A DNA stretch of 64,000 nt from Neisseria elongata subsp. elongata (GCF_900113545.1 NZ_FOPS01000005.1:62001-126000), one strand, 5' to 3'. Positions 1 through 8,643 are shown, counted from the first letter of the stretch. Notes: generated from the sequence alone by a model not told the origin. Program-made: numbers and translations.

Positions 1-642
1 CACGTGCTGACCTGCGCCCGCCACCTGCCGGAACCGCTGCCAGACGGCATTACCTTCCGCCGCTGCGATTTATCCCTGCCTGCCGAACGCGACGCGCTGG
101 CCGCATGGGTGCGCGACGAACATCCCGATACCGCCGTTTTAATCAACAACGCCGCCGTGCAGCGCACGCTTGATTTTGTCGGCGGCGAACGCGCAGCCCT
201 GCTGCAAAACCTCGCACAGGAGCTGGCGGTCAACCTTGAAGCCCCCGTTGCCCTGACCGCCGCGCTGCTGCCCGTGCTGGCAAGCCAGCCGCAGGCCGCC
301 GTGGTCAACATCACCACCGGTCTTGCCCTCGCGCCGAAAAAAAGCGCCCCTGTTTACTGCGCTGCCAAGGCAGGACTGCACAACTTCACCCGCGCCCTGC
401 GCTACCAAACGGAAGCCGCCGCGCCACACATCCGCGTACAGGAAATCGTGCCGCCCCTGGTTGACACCCGCATGACCGCCGGACGCGGCAGCGGCAAGCT
501 CAGTCCCGAAGCGGTCGCTGATGCAGTCGTCCGCGCCATTGAAAGCGGTCGCGCCGAGACCTGCATCGGCAAAATACACCTGCTCAAATGGCTGCTGCGC
601 CTCGCCCCATCCGCCGCCTACCGCATTTTGCGCAACGAATAA
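1..642 (+). CDS. SDR-family oxidoreductase, 5' end outside window
   Basis: C-terminal 213 residues of a short-chain dehydrogenase/reductase. The frame is open from base 1, so the true start and the N-terminal glycine-rich NAD(P)-binding motif lie upstream of the window. Visible family marks are the LINNAAVQ motif (NNAG-like), a Ser in the VNITTGLAL strand and the catalytic YCAAK (YxxxK). The sequence resembles DltE-like or general SDR oxidoreductases; the substrate cannot be told. The gene is followed by an inverted pair of GGCAGCCTGAA sequences (AG-kingDUS-like, not the AG-DUS used in most of the window), which probably end its transcript. Confidence 0.85.
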   Translation, partial: HVLTCARHLPEPLPDGITFRRCDLSLPAERDALAAWVRDEHPDTAVLINNAAVQRTLDFVGGERAALLQNLAQELAVNLEAPVALTAALLPVLASQPQAAVVNITTGLALAPKKSAPVYCAAKAGLHNFTRALRYQTEAAAPHIRVQEIVPPLVDTRMTAGRGSGKLSPEAVADAVVRAIESGRAETCIGKIHLLKWLLRLAPSAAYRILRNE

Positions 643-657
643 CCCCGTTCATTCGCA

Positions 658-697
658 CGGCAGCCTGAAAACGGATTTCCCTCCTTTCAGGCTGCCT
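658..697 (+). terminator. Inverted-repeat terminator built from kingDUS-like sequences
   Basis: CGGCAGCCTGAA (658-669) faces TTCAGGCTGCCT (686-697), giving a hairpin just after the SDR stop codon, followed by a short T run. The arms match the Kingella uptake dialect AGGCAGCCTGAA (12/12 for the second arm, 11/12 for the first) and not the local AGGCCGTCTGAA. A third copy, AGGCAGCCTGAA, lies at 749-760. The rest of the 643-981 gap holds no gene that I can support. Confidence 0.6.
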
Positions 698-910
698 TTA
701 AACCAAACAGCACTCATCTTTGCCCACACAAACGCTCCACCACGCCAAAGGCAGCCTGAAAGCGCGTCCATACGCTTTTGCAAAGCGAATTATAGTCAGT
801 TTGCATGGTCAATAAAAAACATGCCCCCCTACCCTACGCCTGCCAAAGCTTATTGTTTTGATGTCGGCCCGTATCGGAATCTGTTTGTCCGTTATCTGCA
901 AATAATAGTC

Positions 911-946
911 GAAGGCCGTCTGAAAGATATGTTTCAGACGGCCTTC
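911..946. terminator. AG-DUS inverted repeat between SDR gene and clpP
   Basis: A 15-bp perfect inverted repeat (911-925 and 932-946) made of two AGGCCGTCTGAA uptake sequences, 36 bp beyond the clpP stop. It serves as a clpP terminator on the minus strand and could also stop plus-strand transcription from the SDR side. Confidence 0.8.
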
Positions 947-981
947 TTATATCAAACAGGTTATCCCTGGGAATTTCCGGT

Positions 982-1617
<636 letters not shown>

Positions 1618-1637
1618 CTCGGCTCCTTTTGTTTAAA

Positions 1638-1670
1638 AAGCACCAAAGCGCATCGGCAGCTTCGGTGCTT
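1638..1670 (-). terminator. Intrinsic terminator or attenuator between tig and clpP
   Basis: On the minus strand AAGCACC (1664-1670) pairs with GGTGCTT (1638-1644), extended by an AAGC/GCTT inner stem, and is followed by TTTTT. It sits directly before the clpP ribosome-binding region (AAAGGAG), so it may lower read-through from tig into clpP. An AG-DUS (TTCAGACGGCCT, 1680-1691) abuts the tig stop codon. Confidence 0.55.
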
Positions 1671-1690
1671 GTTTCGCTTTTCAGACGGCC

Positions 1691-3001
1691 TTAGGCTTGG
1701 TTGCCCATGACTTCGTCGAACGACAAAGCTTTTTCGGTTACTTTGGCTTTGCCCAATACAAAGTCGGTTACATTGGCTTCAACAGCCAAGGAAGTCGGGC
1801 CTTGCAGACGGCTGTTGTCTGCGTGGTACCAATCGATGACTTCCTGCGGATCTTCGTAGCTTTCGGCAAAGTCGGCGATAACTGCGTCGATTTGCTCTTT
1901 GCTCGGTTCTAATCCGTTGGCTTGTACGACTTCGGCCAGAATCAGACCCAATTTAACGCGGCGTTCGGCCTGTTCTTTAAACATATCGAGCGGCAAATCC
2001 AAATTTTTCGCATCGGCCATGCCTTGGTTGATGAAGTTCTGCTTCATTTCCGCAGCCAGTCGGGCAGCTTCTTCGTTAATCAGGGCGTTCGGCACCTGCA
2101 GTTCGCTCACGGCAAGCAGTGCTTCCATTGCGGCTTCTTTGTTTTGGCTGTCTACGCGGCGTTTTACTTCGCGCTCAACGTTTTTCTTCACTTCCGCGCG
2201 CATGGTTTCAATGTTGCCGTCGGCAATACCCAAGGCTTTGGCGAAGACTTCGTCTACTTCCGGCAGCACCGGCTCGGCTACGTTGCGCACGGTAATGGTG
2301 AAGACGGCGGTTTTACCGGCAACTTCTTTGCCGTGGTAATCTTCGGGGAAGTTTACTTCGACGTCTTTGCTTTCGCCTTCTTTCAGGCCATTCACACCTG
2401 CTTCAAACTCGGGCAGCATTTGGCCTTGACCCAATACGAAGGCATAGTTTTCGGCAGAACCGCCGGCAAAGGCTTCGCCGTCGATTTTGCCTGCGAAGTC
2501 GATGATGACGCGGTCGCCGTCTTTGGCCGCACGTTCGGTGTGGTTGAAGCGGGTGCGTTGCTGACGCAGGATGTCGATGGTTTTTTCAACTTCCGCATCG
2601 CCGACGGTGGCGGTCACTTTTTCAACTTCCTGGCCGGACAAATCGCCGACTTTCACTTCGGGGAAGACTTCGAATACGCCGGAGAACAAGAAGTTTTCTT
2701 TGTCGTCTTGACCTTCAACGCCTTCCAAACGCGGCATACCGGCGATTTTCCAGCCTTCTGCAACGGCTGTATCGAAAAATACTTTTTGTGCCAATTCGTT
2801 CATGACGTCGTTTTGGATGCCGGCGCCGTACATGGATTGAATCATCGACAGGGGGGCTTTGCCGGGGCGGAAGCCGTCAATGCGGGCTTTGCGCGCGGTT
2901 TGTTTCAAACGCTTGTCGCATTCTGCGTTGATGCTGCTCCAAGGCAGGGACAGCGTTACTTTGCGTTCCAGGTTTTCAAGTGTTTCTAGTGTTACGCTCA
3001 T
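1691..3001 (-). CDS. tig: Trigger factor, ribosome-associated chaperone
   Basis: Ribosome-bound chaperone with peptidyl-prolyl isomerase activity that shields nascent chains. At 436 residues it has the family length and the three expected parts: N-terminal ribosome-binding domain with the GFRPGKAPLS signature (about residues 44-53), a central FKBP-like PPIase domain (about 150-245), and a helical C-terminal chaperone domain. Start ATG 2999-3001 is preceded by AAGGG. First gene of the tig-clpP pair. Confidence 0.97.
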   Translation of the reverse strand: MSVTLETLENLERKVTLSLPWSSINAECDKRLKQTARKARIDGFRPGKAPLSMIQSMYGAGIQNDVMNELAQKVFFDTAVAEGWKIAGMPRLEGVEGQDDKENFLFSGVFEVFPEVKVGDLSGQEVEKVTATVGDAEVEKTIDILRQQRTRFNHTERAAKDGDRVIIDFAGKIDGEAFAGGSAENYAFVLGQGQMLPEFEAGVNGLKEGESKDVEVNFPEDYHGKEVAGKTAVFTITVRNVAEPVLPEVDEVFAKALGIADGNIETMRAEVKKNVEREVKRRVDSQNKEAAMEALLAVSELQVPNALINEEAARLAAEMKQNFINQGMADAKNLDLPLDMFKEQAERRVKLGLILAEVVQANGLEPSKEQIDAVIADFAESYEDPQEVIDWYHADNSRLQGPTSLAVEANVTDFVLGKAKVTEKALSFDEVMGNQA

Positions 3002-3166
3002 CGTAAACCCTTAATTTTTTCAGTTAGTCGGTGTGTATGGGCCAAAGCCCGTTCGGTATGGAAGCCCCGTTCTGCGGGACGGAAAACAAAACGGCGAGTT
3101 TAGCATAATTTTGTTTTCTTGGCATGACGGCTTGCGTGTCGGCAGAATGCGCCCCCAAGATGCGGA

Positions 3167-3230
3167 AGGCCGTCTGAAAAGGAGTTACAGGAATCCTGGA
3201 CAGGCGGAATGTCATGTTTTCAGACGGCCT
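3167..3230. terminator. Spaced AG-DUS inverted pair
   Basis: AGGCCGTCTGAA (3167-3178) and TTCAGACGGCCT (3219-3230) face each other across 40 bp that contain a small CAGGATTCCTG-type palindrome. Lies 10 bp past the end of the next minus-strand gene; probable terminator for it. The rest of the tig upstream gap (3002-3166) shows no gene. Confidence 0.55.
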
Positions 3231-3240
3231 GCATCCTTAT

Positions 3241-3900
3241 TCAAAATTCGGATTCAGAATCCGCGCGCCATATTTGCAACCCGTATTGTTCGGAGGCGTG
3301 CTCGAAATCGGCCGCATCCTGTTGCGGGACGGCAATGAATGTGTAGTAGTCGCCGCCGGTTTGCACACTGTAGAGGACGGCGCCGGCAGCCAGCAGCACG
3401 GAATAGGCAGCCAAGACCAGTTGGTCGGGCAGTGCTTCTTCCATTTGCTCTTCGCTCCATTCCAGTTTGGCGTTGAAGCGGTCGGCGATGTCGGCAATAA
3501 AGCCGATAAAGCTTTCCCCGTCTTTCCAATCCACGGAAAACAGATGCTCGGTATCATTCAAATTATTGTGCAGCAAAAAGAAACTTTCAATGATGCTGCC
3601 GTAGTCCAATTCTTCCTCATCGTCGGCGTTTTCTTCAAGGTTGGCAATGATGGCATCGACTTCCTCGGGTTTGTCGCGGTAGATAACGCCCAACCATTGC
3701 CTAAACAGTGCTTCGGCGGACCCGTCGTCTGCTTCTTCTTCCGAATATTCGGATTCTTCCGGCAATACGGCTGGCCCGGCATGCCCAAGCAGCGCGTCGG
3801 ATTTGTCGGACGGCGCAGCCTGACTGCCGTTTTTACGGAAAAACAGCAGTGCCAATAAGGGCGACAACAGCAACAGGATAACTATCCAAAAAAATTTCAT
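3241..3900 (-). CDS. Conserved membrane-anchored protein, DUF6630-like
   Basis: 219 residues from ATG 3898-3900, chosen because it follows AGGAAACCTC (a ribosome site) and starts directly with a membrane segment. An upstream in-frame start at 3978 would hide that segment. Residues 3-23 form one strongly hydrophobic helix (FFWIVILLLLSPLLALLFF), then an acidic linker rich in Glu/Asp, then a globular domain containing VDWKDGESF and YSVQTGGDYYTFIAV. The domain looks like the DUF6630 family, from memory only. The protein is probably an inner-membrane-anchored cytoplasmic or periplasmic protein of unknown role. Confidence 0.75.
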   Translation of the reverse strand: MKFFWIVILLLLSPLLALLFFRKNGSQAAPSDKSDALLGHAGPAVLPEESEYSEEEADDGSAEALFRQWLGVIYRDKPEEVDAIIANLEENADDEEELDYGSIIESFFLLHNNLNDTEHLFSVDWKDGESFIGFIADIADRFNAKLEWSEEQMEEALPDQLVLAAYSVLLAAGAVLYSVQTGGDYYTFIAVPQQDAADFEHASEQYGLQIWRADSESEF

Positions 3901-4143
3901 GAGGTTTCCTTGTGGTTGGATGATGTTGAAATCGGTCGAGAGGCCGTCTGAAAAACAAGTTTTCATTTTTTCCGCCACGTTTGAAAATCAGGCGTTTATC
4001 TCCCGATAAAAACGGATGAACTCATCTTGATATTCGGCAACCGCCGAAACCGTCAATTCCCTATCATATAGCAGAATACCTCGTATGAAGGCAGTAAAAG
4101 CGGAGTAAGCCGTTTTTTGTAAAAATGAAGCACCTGCATCCCA

Positions 4144-4614
4144 TTATGACCGCCCTGCCCGACCGGCTGCGGCTGCCGCGCCGCGGTTGGCCAGTGCGTC
4201 CGCACGTTCGTTGTCCGTATGCCCCGCATGGCCTTTTACCCACCGCCAAACGACGTCGTGTTCGCCGCACAGGCGGTCGAGTTCGCGCCACAGGTCTTCG
4301 TTTTTGACCGGCTGTTTGGCGGCGGTTTTCCAGCCGTTTTTCTTCCAGCCGTGTATCCAGCTTTCCATGCCGTTTTTAACGTATTGCGAGTCGGTGTGGA
4401 TTTCGATGCGGCTGCGGCGTTTCAGGGCTTTCAGGCCTTCGATGACGGCGGTCAGTTCCATGCGGTTGTTGGTGGTTTGGGCTTCGCTGCCGAAGAGTTC
4501 CTTCTCGTGCCGGCGATAGCGCAACAGCGCGCCCCAGCCGCCTGTGCCGGGATTGCCTTTGCATGCGCCGTCGGTGTAGAGGTATACGGTTTTGTCGGTG
4601 GTTTCTTGCATCAT
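4144..4614 (-). CDS. rnhA: Ribonuclease HI
   Basis: Cleaves RNA in RNA-DNA hybrids (R-loops, Okazaki primers). The 156 residues carry the four metal-binding acids Asp15 (YTDGAC), Glu53 (MELTAV), Asp75 (HTDSQY) and Asp139 (ERADAL), plus His129 in KGHAGH, all offset by five from E. coli RNase HI. The C-terminus ends in an Ala/Gly/Arg-rich tail. ATG codons at 4612 and 4609 are both possible starts. A leading AG-DUS (4625-4636) separates it from the TraB/GumN gene upstream, with which it may share a transcript. Confidence 0.97.
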   Translation of the reverse strand: MMQETTDKTVYLYTDGACKGNPGTGGWGALLRYRRHEKELFGSEAQTTNNRMELTAVIEGLKALKRRSRIEIHTDSQYVKNGMESWIHGWKKNGWKTAAKQPVKNEDLWRELDRLCGEHDVVWRWVKGHAGHTDNERADALANRGAAAAAGRAGRS

Positions 4615-4642
4615 GTTTTCGGGCTTTCAGACGGCCTTTTGT

Positions 4643-5587
4643 CTATTCGGCAACAGGTTCAACCGTATAACCCTGCCGCCGTAACTGCATAATCAGGCCG
4701 TTTTCGTCGGGCAGGTGGGCGATGCCGACGGCAATCAGGTTTCGGCGTTTGGGCAGTTCGTTCAGAATTTTCGGCAGCCACGCGCGGTTGCGCGGCAGCA
4801 GTACGCTTTGTTCCAGCCAATTTTGCCAAAAGGCCGTGCTCTGCGGCGGCAATCCTTTACTGTATTCGCTGCTGTCGGAGGAAAGGCGTATCAGTTCTTT
4901 CAGACGGCCTGAATGATACAGTGCGTATTGCCGTTCGATTTGGGCGGCGGCTTGTTCGGGATGGCGGTTGTTCGCGGCGATGAGTTCGGCAATGCGCGCG
5001 GTCGGCAGGGTTTCATAAGGACGCGTGATGTCCTGATAACGCTCCAAACTGTCGGCAGGTATGCGGTATTGCTCGGCGGCACGGGCAAGCAGGCGGTCTA
5101 TGCCTGAGGCCGTCTGAAAACCCTGCGGCTTGACGGAAGCCTGCAGCATCAGCGCACCCCAAGGCGTCATATCGTCCAAACCGGCGGCTGATGCGGCGGT
5201 GGAGGGATAGGCACTCAGGCGTTTTTTCAAGGCGGCGACATTCTCTACGCCGATAACGGACGACAATTTCCGCCCGCCGTTTTGAAAAGCGCGCCCGCGC
5301 ATGGCGGCCACATCGCGGCTGTACGCGGCATCGGGCTTGGACGGCATGGCAACTTCGGTTATCAGCCGGTCACTTTGCTGCAGGATGCGGCGGATGTTGT
5401 CGGGCAAGGCATCGCCGCTGCGGCCGACGTGGTGCGTTCCCAAAAGATAAGAATCGGGCTGGCCGGCCTTGCTGATTTTCCACAAACGGCTGTCCATTGC
5501 CGGCGTATGCCAGTCGAAAGCCGCCGCCAATGCGGGGAACGATAAAAACAGCAGGCAGGCGGCATGGCGGATAAGGCGTTTGCACAT
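4643..5587 (-). CDS. TraB/GumN family protein, exported
   Basis: 314 residues with an N-terminal signal peptide (about residues 1-23, ending ALAAA) and the family hallmark LGTHH (Gly50-His53). The C-terminal part carries the second conserved stretch, ending VGIAHLPDENGLIMQLRRQGYTV. TraB/GumN proteins are proposed metal-dependent hydrolases or haem-binding proteins; substrate unknown. The start codon overlaps the stop of the upstream oxidase by one base (TAATG), so translation is coupled. Two AG-DUS copies lie inside the coding sequence. Confidence 0.85.
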   Translation of the reverse strand: MCKRLIRHAACLLFLSFPALAAAFDWHTPAMDSRLWKISKAGQPDSYLLGTHHVGRSGDALPDNIRRILQQSDRLITEVAMPSKPDAAYSRDVAAMRGRAFQNGGRKLSSVIGVENVAALKKRLSAYPSTAASAAGLDDMTPWGALMLQASVKPQGFQTASGIDRLLARAAEQYRIPADSLERYQDITRPYETLPTARIAELIAANNRHPEQAAAQIERQYALYHSGRLKELIRLSSDSSEYSKGLPPQSTAFWQNWLEQSVLLPRNRAWLPKILNELPKRRNLIAVGIAHLPDENGLIMQLRRQGYTVEPVAE

Positions 5588-6963
5588 TACGGCTGCTCCG
5601 GCAAAAGTTTGTTCGGATTCATCATATTGTGCGGATCGAAAGCAGCCTTGACCGCCCGCATCAGGGTGATTTCGGCAGTGCTCCGCACACGCGGCAGCCA
5701 GTGGTTTTTCACTTGGCCTATACCGTGCTCGGCGGCAATCGTACCGTCGCAGGCCAGCACGTTTTCGTACACAACCTTATTGACTGCGTCTTCATAAGCA
5801 TAAACACCGTTGTCTGCAGTTTGCGGCAGGAAAGTGTTGTAATGCAGGCTGCCGTCACCCAAATGACCGAATACCACGATGTCTATGCCCGCAAAAGCCG
5901 CCTGTAAGGCATGGCCACAGTTGGCGACAAACTCGCCCACCCGCGCAATCGGCATAGCGATGTCGTGTTTGATGCTCGCGCCGAGACGGCGTTGGGCGGC
6001 AGAAATGTTTTCGCGCAACGTCCACATATCGCGCCGCCCGCTTTCCGACTGAGCCAAAATACTGTTGTCGAAACCATGCTCCGTCAAGGTTTCGGCCAAC
6101 AGGTCGGACAAATCACCACGGGAAAGCGAGTCGGTCAATTCCAACAGAATGTGCCATGGCGCATCGGTCGGCGGCGTAATACCGCTGTATTCGGACGACA
6201 ATTCCAAAGCAAAGCGGCTGATCAATTCAAAACTACACAGGCGTTCGGCAAAGCGTTCCCGAATCAGGGTTAGCAATTCTACCGCCTGCCCGATGCCGTT
6301 CACGCCCACCCAAGCCGTTTCGCGGCTTTTCGGCAGGGCAAACAGTTTCAGCGTGGCTGCGGTGATGATGCCCAGCGTGCCTTCGCTGCCGACAAACAGT
6401 TGGCGCAGGTCGTAGCCCGTGGTGTTCTTATGCAGCGGATGCAGGTGAGAAACCAATTCGCCGTTCGGCAGTACCACTTCCAAACCCATCACCAAATCGC
6501 GCATCGTACCGTAACGCAACACGTTCAGCCCGCCCGCATTGCAGGCAATATTGCCGCCGATTTGGCACGATCCTTCGCTGGCCAGGCTGAGCGGAAAAAA
6601 CCGACCCGCACCTTCCGCCGCCTGTTGCACGTCATGCAGCACGCAGCCCGCTTCAACGGTAATCGCATTGTCAGCCGTACTGATGCTGCGGATGCGGTTC
6701 AGACGGCTCAAATTCAGCAAAACGCCGCCACTCGGCACAGCCGCGCCGCAGAGTCCGGTATTGCCGCCCTGCGGGGTAACGGGGATGCAGTGCTCGAAAC
6801 AAAAACACATGATGGTTTGCACTGCCTCCACGCTTTGCGGCTGTAACACCAAATCAGCCGTTCCGGTATAGCGGTGGCGTTGGTCGGTCAGTAGGCCTGC
6901 AGGCTCGGACAGAATTTCCTGCGGCAGCAGCAAAGCGGCGAGTTGTTGGTAAATAGCAGACAT
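5587..6963 (-). CDS. FAD-linked oxidase, GlcD / D-2-hydroxyacid dehydrogenase type
   Basis: Flavoprotein of the VAO/PCMH family, 458 residues. The FAD-binding motif PQGGNTGLCGAA is at about residues 64-75 and GSEGTLGIITAATLKLF is near the middle. The C-terminal cap has HIGHLGDG-like FGHLGDGSLHYN, and EHGIGQVKN precedes a MNPNKLLP end. These are typical of GlcD, D-lactate and D-2-hydroxyglutarate dehydrogenases, which oxidise a D-2-hydroxyacid and pass electrons to quinone or another acceptor. No GlcE/GlcF neighbours are present, favouring the single-subunit D-2-hydroxyglutarate/D-lactate type; the exact substrate is uncertain. Confidence 0.9.
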   Translation of the reverse strand: MSAIYQQLAALLLPQEILSEPAGLLTDQRHRYTGTADLVLQPQSVEAVQTIMCFCFEHCIPVTPQGGNTGLCGAAVPSGGVLLNLSRLNRIRSISTADNAITVEAGCVLHDVQQAAEGAGRFFPLSLASEGSCQIGGNIACNAGGLNVLRYGTMRDLVMGLEVVLPNGELVSHLHPLHKNTTGYDLRQLFVGSEGTLGIITAATLKLFALPKSRETAWVGVNGIGQAVELLTLIRERFAERLCSFELISRFALELSSEYSGITPPTDAPWHILLELTDSLSRGDLSDLLAETLTEHGFDNSILAQSESGRRDMWTLRENISAAQRRLGASIKHDIAMPIARVGEFVANCGHALQAAFAGIDIVVFGHLGDGSLHYNTFLPQTADNGVYAYEDAVNKVVYENVLACDGTIAAEHGIGQVKNHWLPRVRSTAEITLMRAVKAAFDPHNMMNPNKLLPEQP

Positions 6964-7010
6964 AGCATTTAAATATTGGCAATGGAGCGCGGAATTATAA
7001 TGGAAACAGA

Positions 7011-7043
7011 CAGGCCGTCTGAAAAAGGTTTTCAGAAGGCCTG
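7011..7043. terminator. DUS hairpin with one arm mismatched
   Basis: CAGGCCGTCTGAAAA (7011-7025) pairs with TTTTCAGAAGGCCTG (7029-7043) with one G/A mismatch. One arm is a perfect AG-DUS, the other a degenerate copy. It lies between the lipoprotein gene and the oxidase gene upstream region. Confidence 0.5.
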
Positions 7044-7112
7044 TCGCCGCATCGGGACGGATAGGCTGATTTCAACCATTCTGAACTGCATCAAACCGAC
7101 AATGGTCAAAAC

Positions 7113-7139
7113 AAAAAGGAACGCCGAAGCGCTCCTTTT
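7113..7139 (-). terminator. Intrinsic terminator of the alanine-rich lipoprotein gene
   Basis: On the minus strand AAAAGGAGCGC, a TTCG tetraloop, then GCGTTCCTTTTTG. A compact GC-paired stem with UUCG loop and T tail 20 bp after the lipoprotein stop. This is a non-DUS terminator, which supports real expression of the small gene above it. Confidence 0.75.
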
Positions 7140-7159
7140 GAGAATGATGCTTTACAAAA

Positions 7160-7420
7160 TTATTTGCTGGCAGCAGATGCAGCTGCATCAGCAGCAGATG
7201 CAGCTGCCTCGGCAGCAGATGCGGCAGCCTCTCCGGCAGAAGCAGCAGCATCGGTAGCGGCAGATGCAGCAGATGCAGCAGCAGTAGATGCAGCAGATGC
7301 AGCTTCAGTAACGGCGGCAGATGCGGCGTTAGCAGCAGAAGCAGCAGTGTTAGCGGCTTTATCGCCACAAGCAGTTAAAAACAAAGACATCAAGGCAGCA
7401 GCCAAAAGAGATTTTTTCAT
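7160..7420 (-). CDS. Small alanine-heptad lipoprotein, Lpp-like in build
   Basis: 86 residues from ATG 7418-7420, six bases after an AGGTG ribosome site. The alternative GTG start three codons upstream overlaps that site. Signal peptide MKKSLLAAALMSLFLTA ends in a lipobox (LTAC), so Cys18 would be acylated. The mature 69 residues are nearly all Ala and Ser with Asp/Glu at seven-residue spacing: AAASAGE, AAASAAE, AAASAAD from about residue 58, ending in a terminal Lys. Heptad alanine coils with a lipid anchor and C-terminal lysine recall Braun lipoprotein Lpp, but there is no sequence proof of homology. It has its own -10 box and terminator, so it is a stand-alone gene. The Ala-rich frame on the other strand is a shadow. 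Confidence 0.8.
   Translation of the reverse strand: MKKSLLAAALMSLFLTACGDKAANTAASAANAASAAVTEAASAASTAAASAASAATDAAASAGEAAASAAEAAASAADAAASAASK
7170..7232. repeat. 21-bp tandem repeat coding the lipoprotein heptads
   Basis: Three consecutive 21-bp units (7170-7190, 7191-7211, 7212-7232), each starting GCAGCAGATGC, correspond to successive seven-residue Ala/Ser/Asp units. Slippage here would add or remove whole heptads in frame. Confidence 0.65.
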
Positions 7421-7445
7421 ATTAAACACCTAACTTTAAAACAAT

Positions 7446-7451
7446 ATTATA
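7446..7451 (-). promoter_or_regulatory. -10 box of the lipoprotein gene
   Basis: Minus-strand TGACTATAAT, a perfect TATAAT, 25 bases before the chosen ATG. No good -35 hexamer is visible, only a T-rich stretch 16-17 bases upstream. Confidence 0.5.
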
Positions 7452-7473
7452 GTCAATAAAATATCAGCAAAAA

Positions 7474-7530
7474 CACACCATCCGGCTCCGTTTGGGCCGG
7501 ATGGAAAATTTTGCAGATTCATGCTGAACG
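7474..7530 (-). ncRNA. Candidate small RNA ending in an intrinsic terminator
   Basis: A perfect 9-bp stem, CCATCCGGC / GCCGGATGG (7478-7486 and 7496-7504), is followed on the minus strand by TGTGTTTTTG. About 30 bases before it is a sigma-70-like promoter: TTGATT (7559-7564), exactly 17 bases, CATAAT (7536-7541). Together they would give a transcript of about 55 nt with no convincing ORF. The 7430-7917 gap is otherwise free of genes. This is a prediction only; the hairpin could instead just insulate the lipoprotein promoter. Confidence 0.3.
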
Positions 7531-7572
7531 CCGCAATTATGCCCCTCCGCTCCCGCAAAATCAATCATACTT

Positions 7573-7586
7573 TTGACCTGAATCAC
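7573..7586. promoter_or_regulatory. FNR-box-like site
   Basis: TTGACCTGAATCAC matches the FNR consensus TTGAT-N4-ATCAA in 8 of 10 defined bases. It lies just upstream of the putative small-RNA promoter on the minus strand. Its centre is roughly 50 bases before the predicted start, not at the usual -41.5, so the match may be chance. Confidence 0.25.
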
Positions 7587-7917
7587 ACAGCATTAAACCT
7601 ATGCAAAGTAGAATCTCCCTTTTTTGAAACAAGATATATACAAAAGACATATACGAAACATGAGTATTCAACACCGCCCTGGCTATATTTTTCCATTTCT
7701 ATCACTGTGTTAATCATCATTTTCTGATACTCCGGTTAAACATTCGCGTAAAATATTTATTTACCACAATATCGGTTTATACGTAGTAAAAACGCAACAA
7801 TAATCCTCAAATAGCAGAGGGGTGGCTGCACTCCCCTAAGCCCGACAGCAAATAACAAAGCACATACGGGTACTATGCTACAATGCAATCTTTAACAACC
7901 TGTTCCGAAAGACATCC

Positions 7918-8391
7918 ATGATTAAAAAAGACACCGTCGTCGGCCTGCATTACGAAATGTTTGATGCCAACGACCAGCTTATCGACAAAACAGAGCAGCC
8001 GATTGTATATCTGCACGGCGGTTACGACGGTATTTTCCCTCTGGTGGAAGAAGCGTTGCATGAAAAAAACATTGGCGACGAAGTGGATGTCGTATTGCAG
8101 CCCGACGATGCTTTCGGCGAACATGACTCCGACCTCATCCGCATCGAATCTGCCGACGCTTTCCCGACCGAAGTCAAACCAGGCATGATGTTTGAAGCCG
8201 ATATGCCTGACGGCGACGTGGTGGTGTTCCGCGTAGAAGATGTGGCGGAAGGCAAAGTCGTGGTAAACGGCAACCATCCTTTGGCCGGCATGAAAATCCG
8301 TTTTAAAGCCAAAATAGAAAGCATCCGCCCGGCAACCGCAGAAGAAATCGAACACGGCCATGTTCACGGCCCGCATGGCCATCATCACTGA
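7918..8391 (+). CDS. slyD: FKBP-type peptidyl-prolyl isomerase, SlyD
   Basis: 157 residues. The N-terminal FKBP half carries a YLHGG loop; an inserted-flap domain follows, then a second FKBP segment (GNHPLAGM). The C-terminal tail is His-rich (HGHVHGPHGHHH), the metal-binding tail typical of SlyD. It acts as a cytoplasmic folding helper and nickel or zinc binder. A TACAAT -10 element lies at 7879-7884. It is the last chromosomal gene before the prophage and ends at a DUS hairpin 24 bp downstream of its stop. Confidence 0.95.
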   Translation: MIKKDTVVGLHYEMFDANDQLIDKTEQPIVYLHGGYDGIFPLVEEALHEKNIGDEVDVVLQPDDAFGEHDSDLIRIESADAFPTEVKPGMMFEADMPDGDVVVFRVEDVAEGKVVVNGNHPLAGMKIRFKAKIESIRPATAEEIEHGHVHGPHGHHH

Positions 8392-8414
8392 TCAGCCTGT
8401 TCCAACTCATTATT

Positions 8415-8450
8415 AAGGCCGTCTGAAAACCGATTTTCAGACGGCCTTTT
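8415..8450. terminator. AG-DUS hairpin after slyD
   Basis: AAGGCCGTCTGAAAA (8415-8429) pairs perfectly with TTTTCAGACGGCCTT (8434-8448), followed by TT. Probable slyD terminator, 30 bp before the prophage left end. Confidence 0.85.
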
Positions 8451-8475
8451 ATCTTAACCAGTCTGGTTTTCCCAT

Positions 8476-8480
8476 CTTTT
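8476..8480 (+). repeat. Left copy of 5-bp target duplication (CTTTT)
   Basis: CTTTT directly precedes the TGT... left end of the Mu-like element and is repeated at 15449-15453 directly after its ...ACA right end. Mu-family transposition makes 5-bp duplications, so this fixes the insertion boundaries. Confidence 0.85.
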
Positions 8481-8643
8481 TGTGGGGTGGTGTTAGTTTT
8501 GTCATAGTGGGGAATACGAAAAAAAAGGGTGAAATTTTAATAAAAACAGAAAAATAGAAGAAAAGCCGGCAAAATTTAAAAATGCAAAAAATCGCGCAAA
8601 ACTTGTCAAAGTTCTGACAGTTTCGCGCGATTTTTGTCATAGG
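8481..8643. promoter_or_regulatory. Prophage left end with transposase-site repeats
   Basis: AGTTTTGTCATAG at 8495-8507 and TTTTTGTCATAGG at 8631-8643, with a weaker AAACTTGTCAAAG at 8599-8611. The last two flank a long imperfect inverted repeat of AATCGCGC / GCGCGATT. Three sites at the left end fit the L1-L3 arrangement of Mu. Confidence 0.65.

Noticed and set aside
7164-7433. Alanine-rich ORF on the plus strand over the lipoprotein gene
   Set aside because: Mirror of the repeated GCA/TGC codons; it has no ribosome site or signal peptide, whereas the minus-strand gene has a promoter, ribosome site, lipobox and terminator.
7521-7727. 68-codon ORF in the gap before slyD
   Set aside because: No ribosome site, no recognisable composition, overlaps the candidate small-RNA promoter on the other strand.
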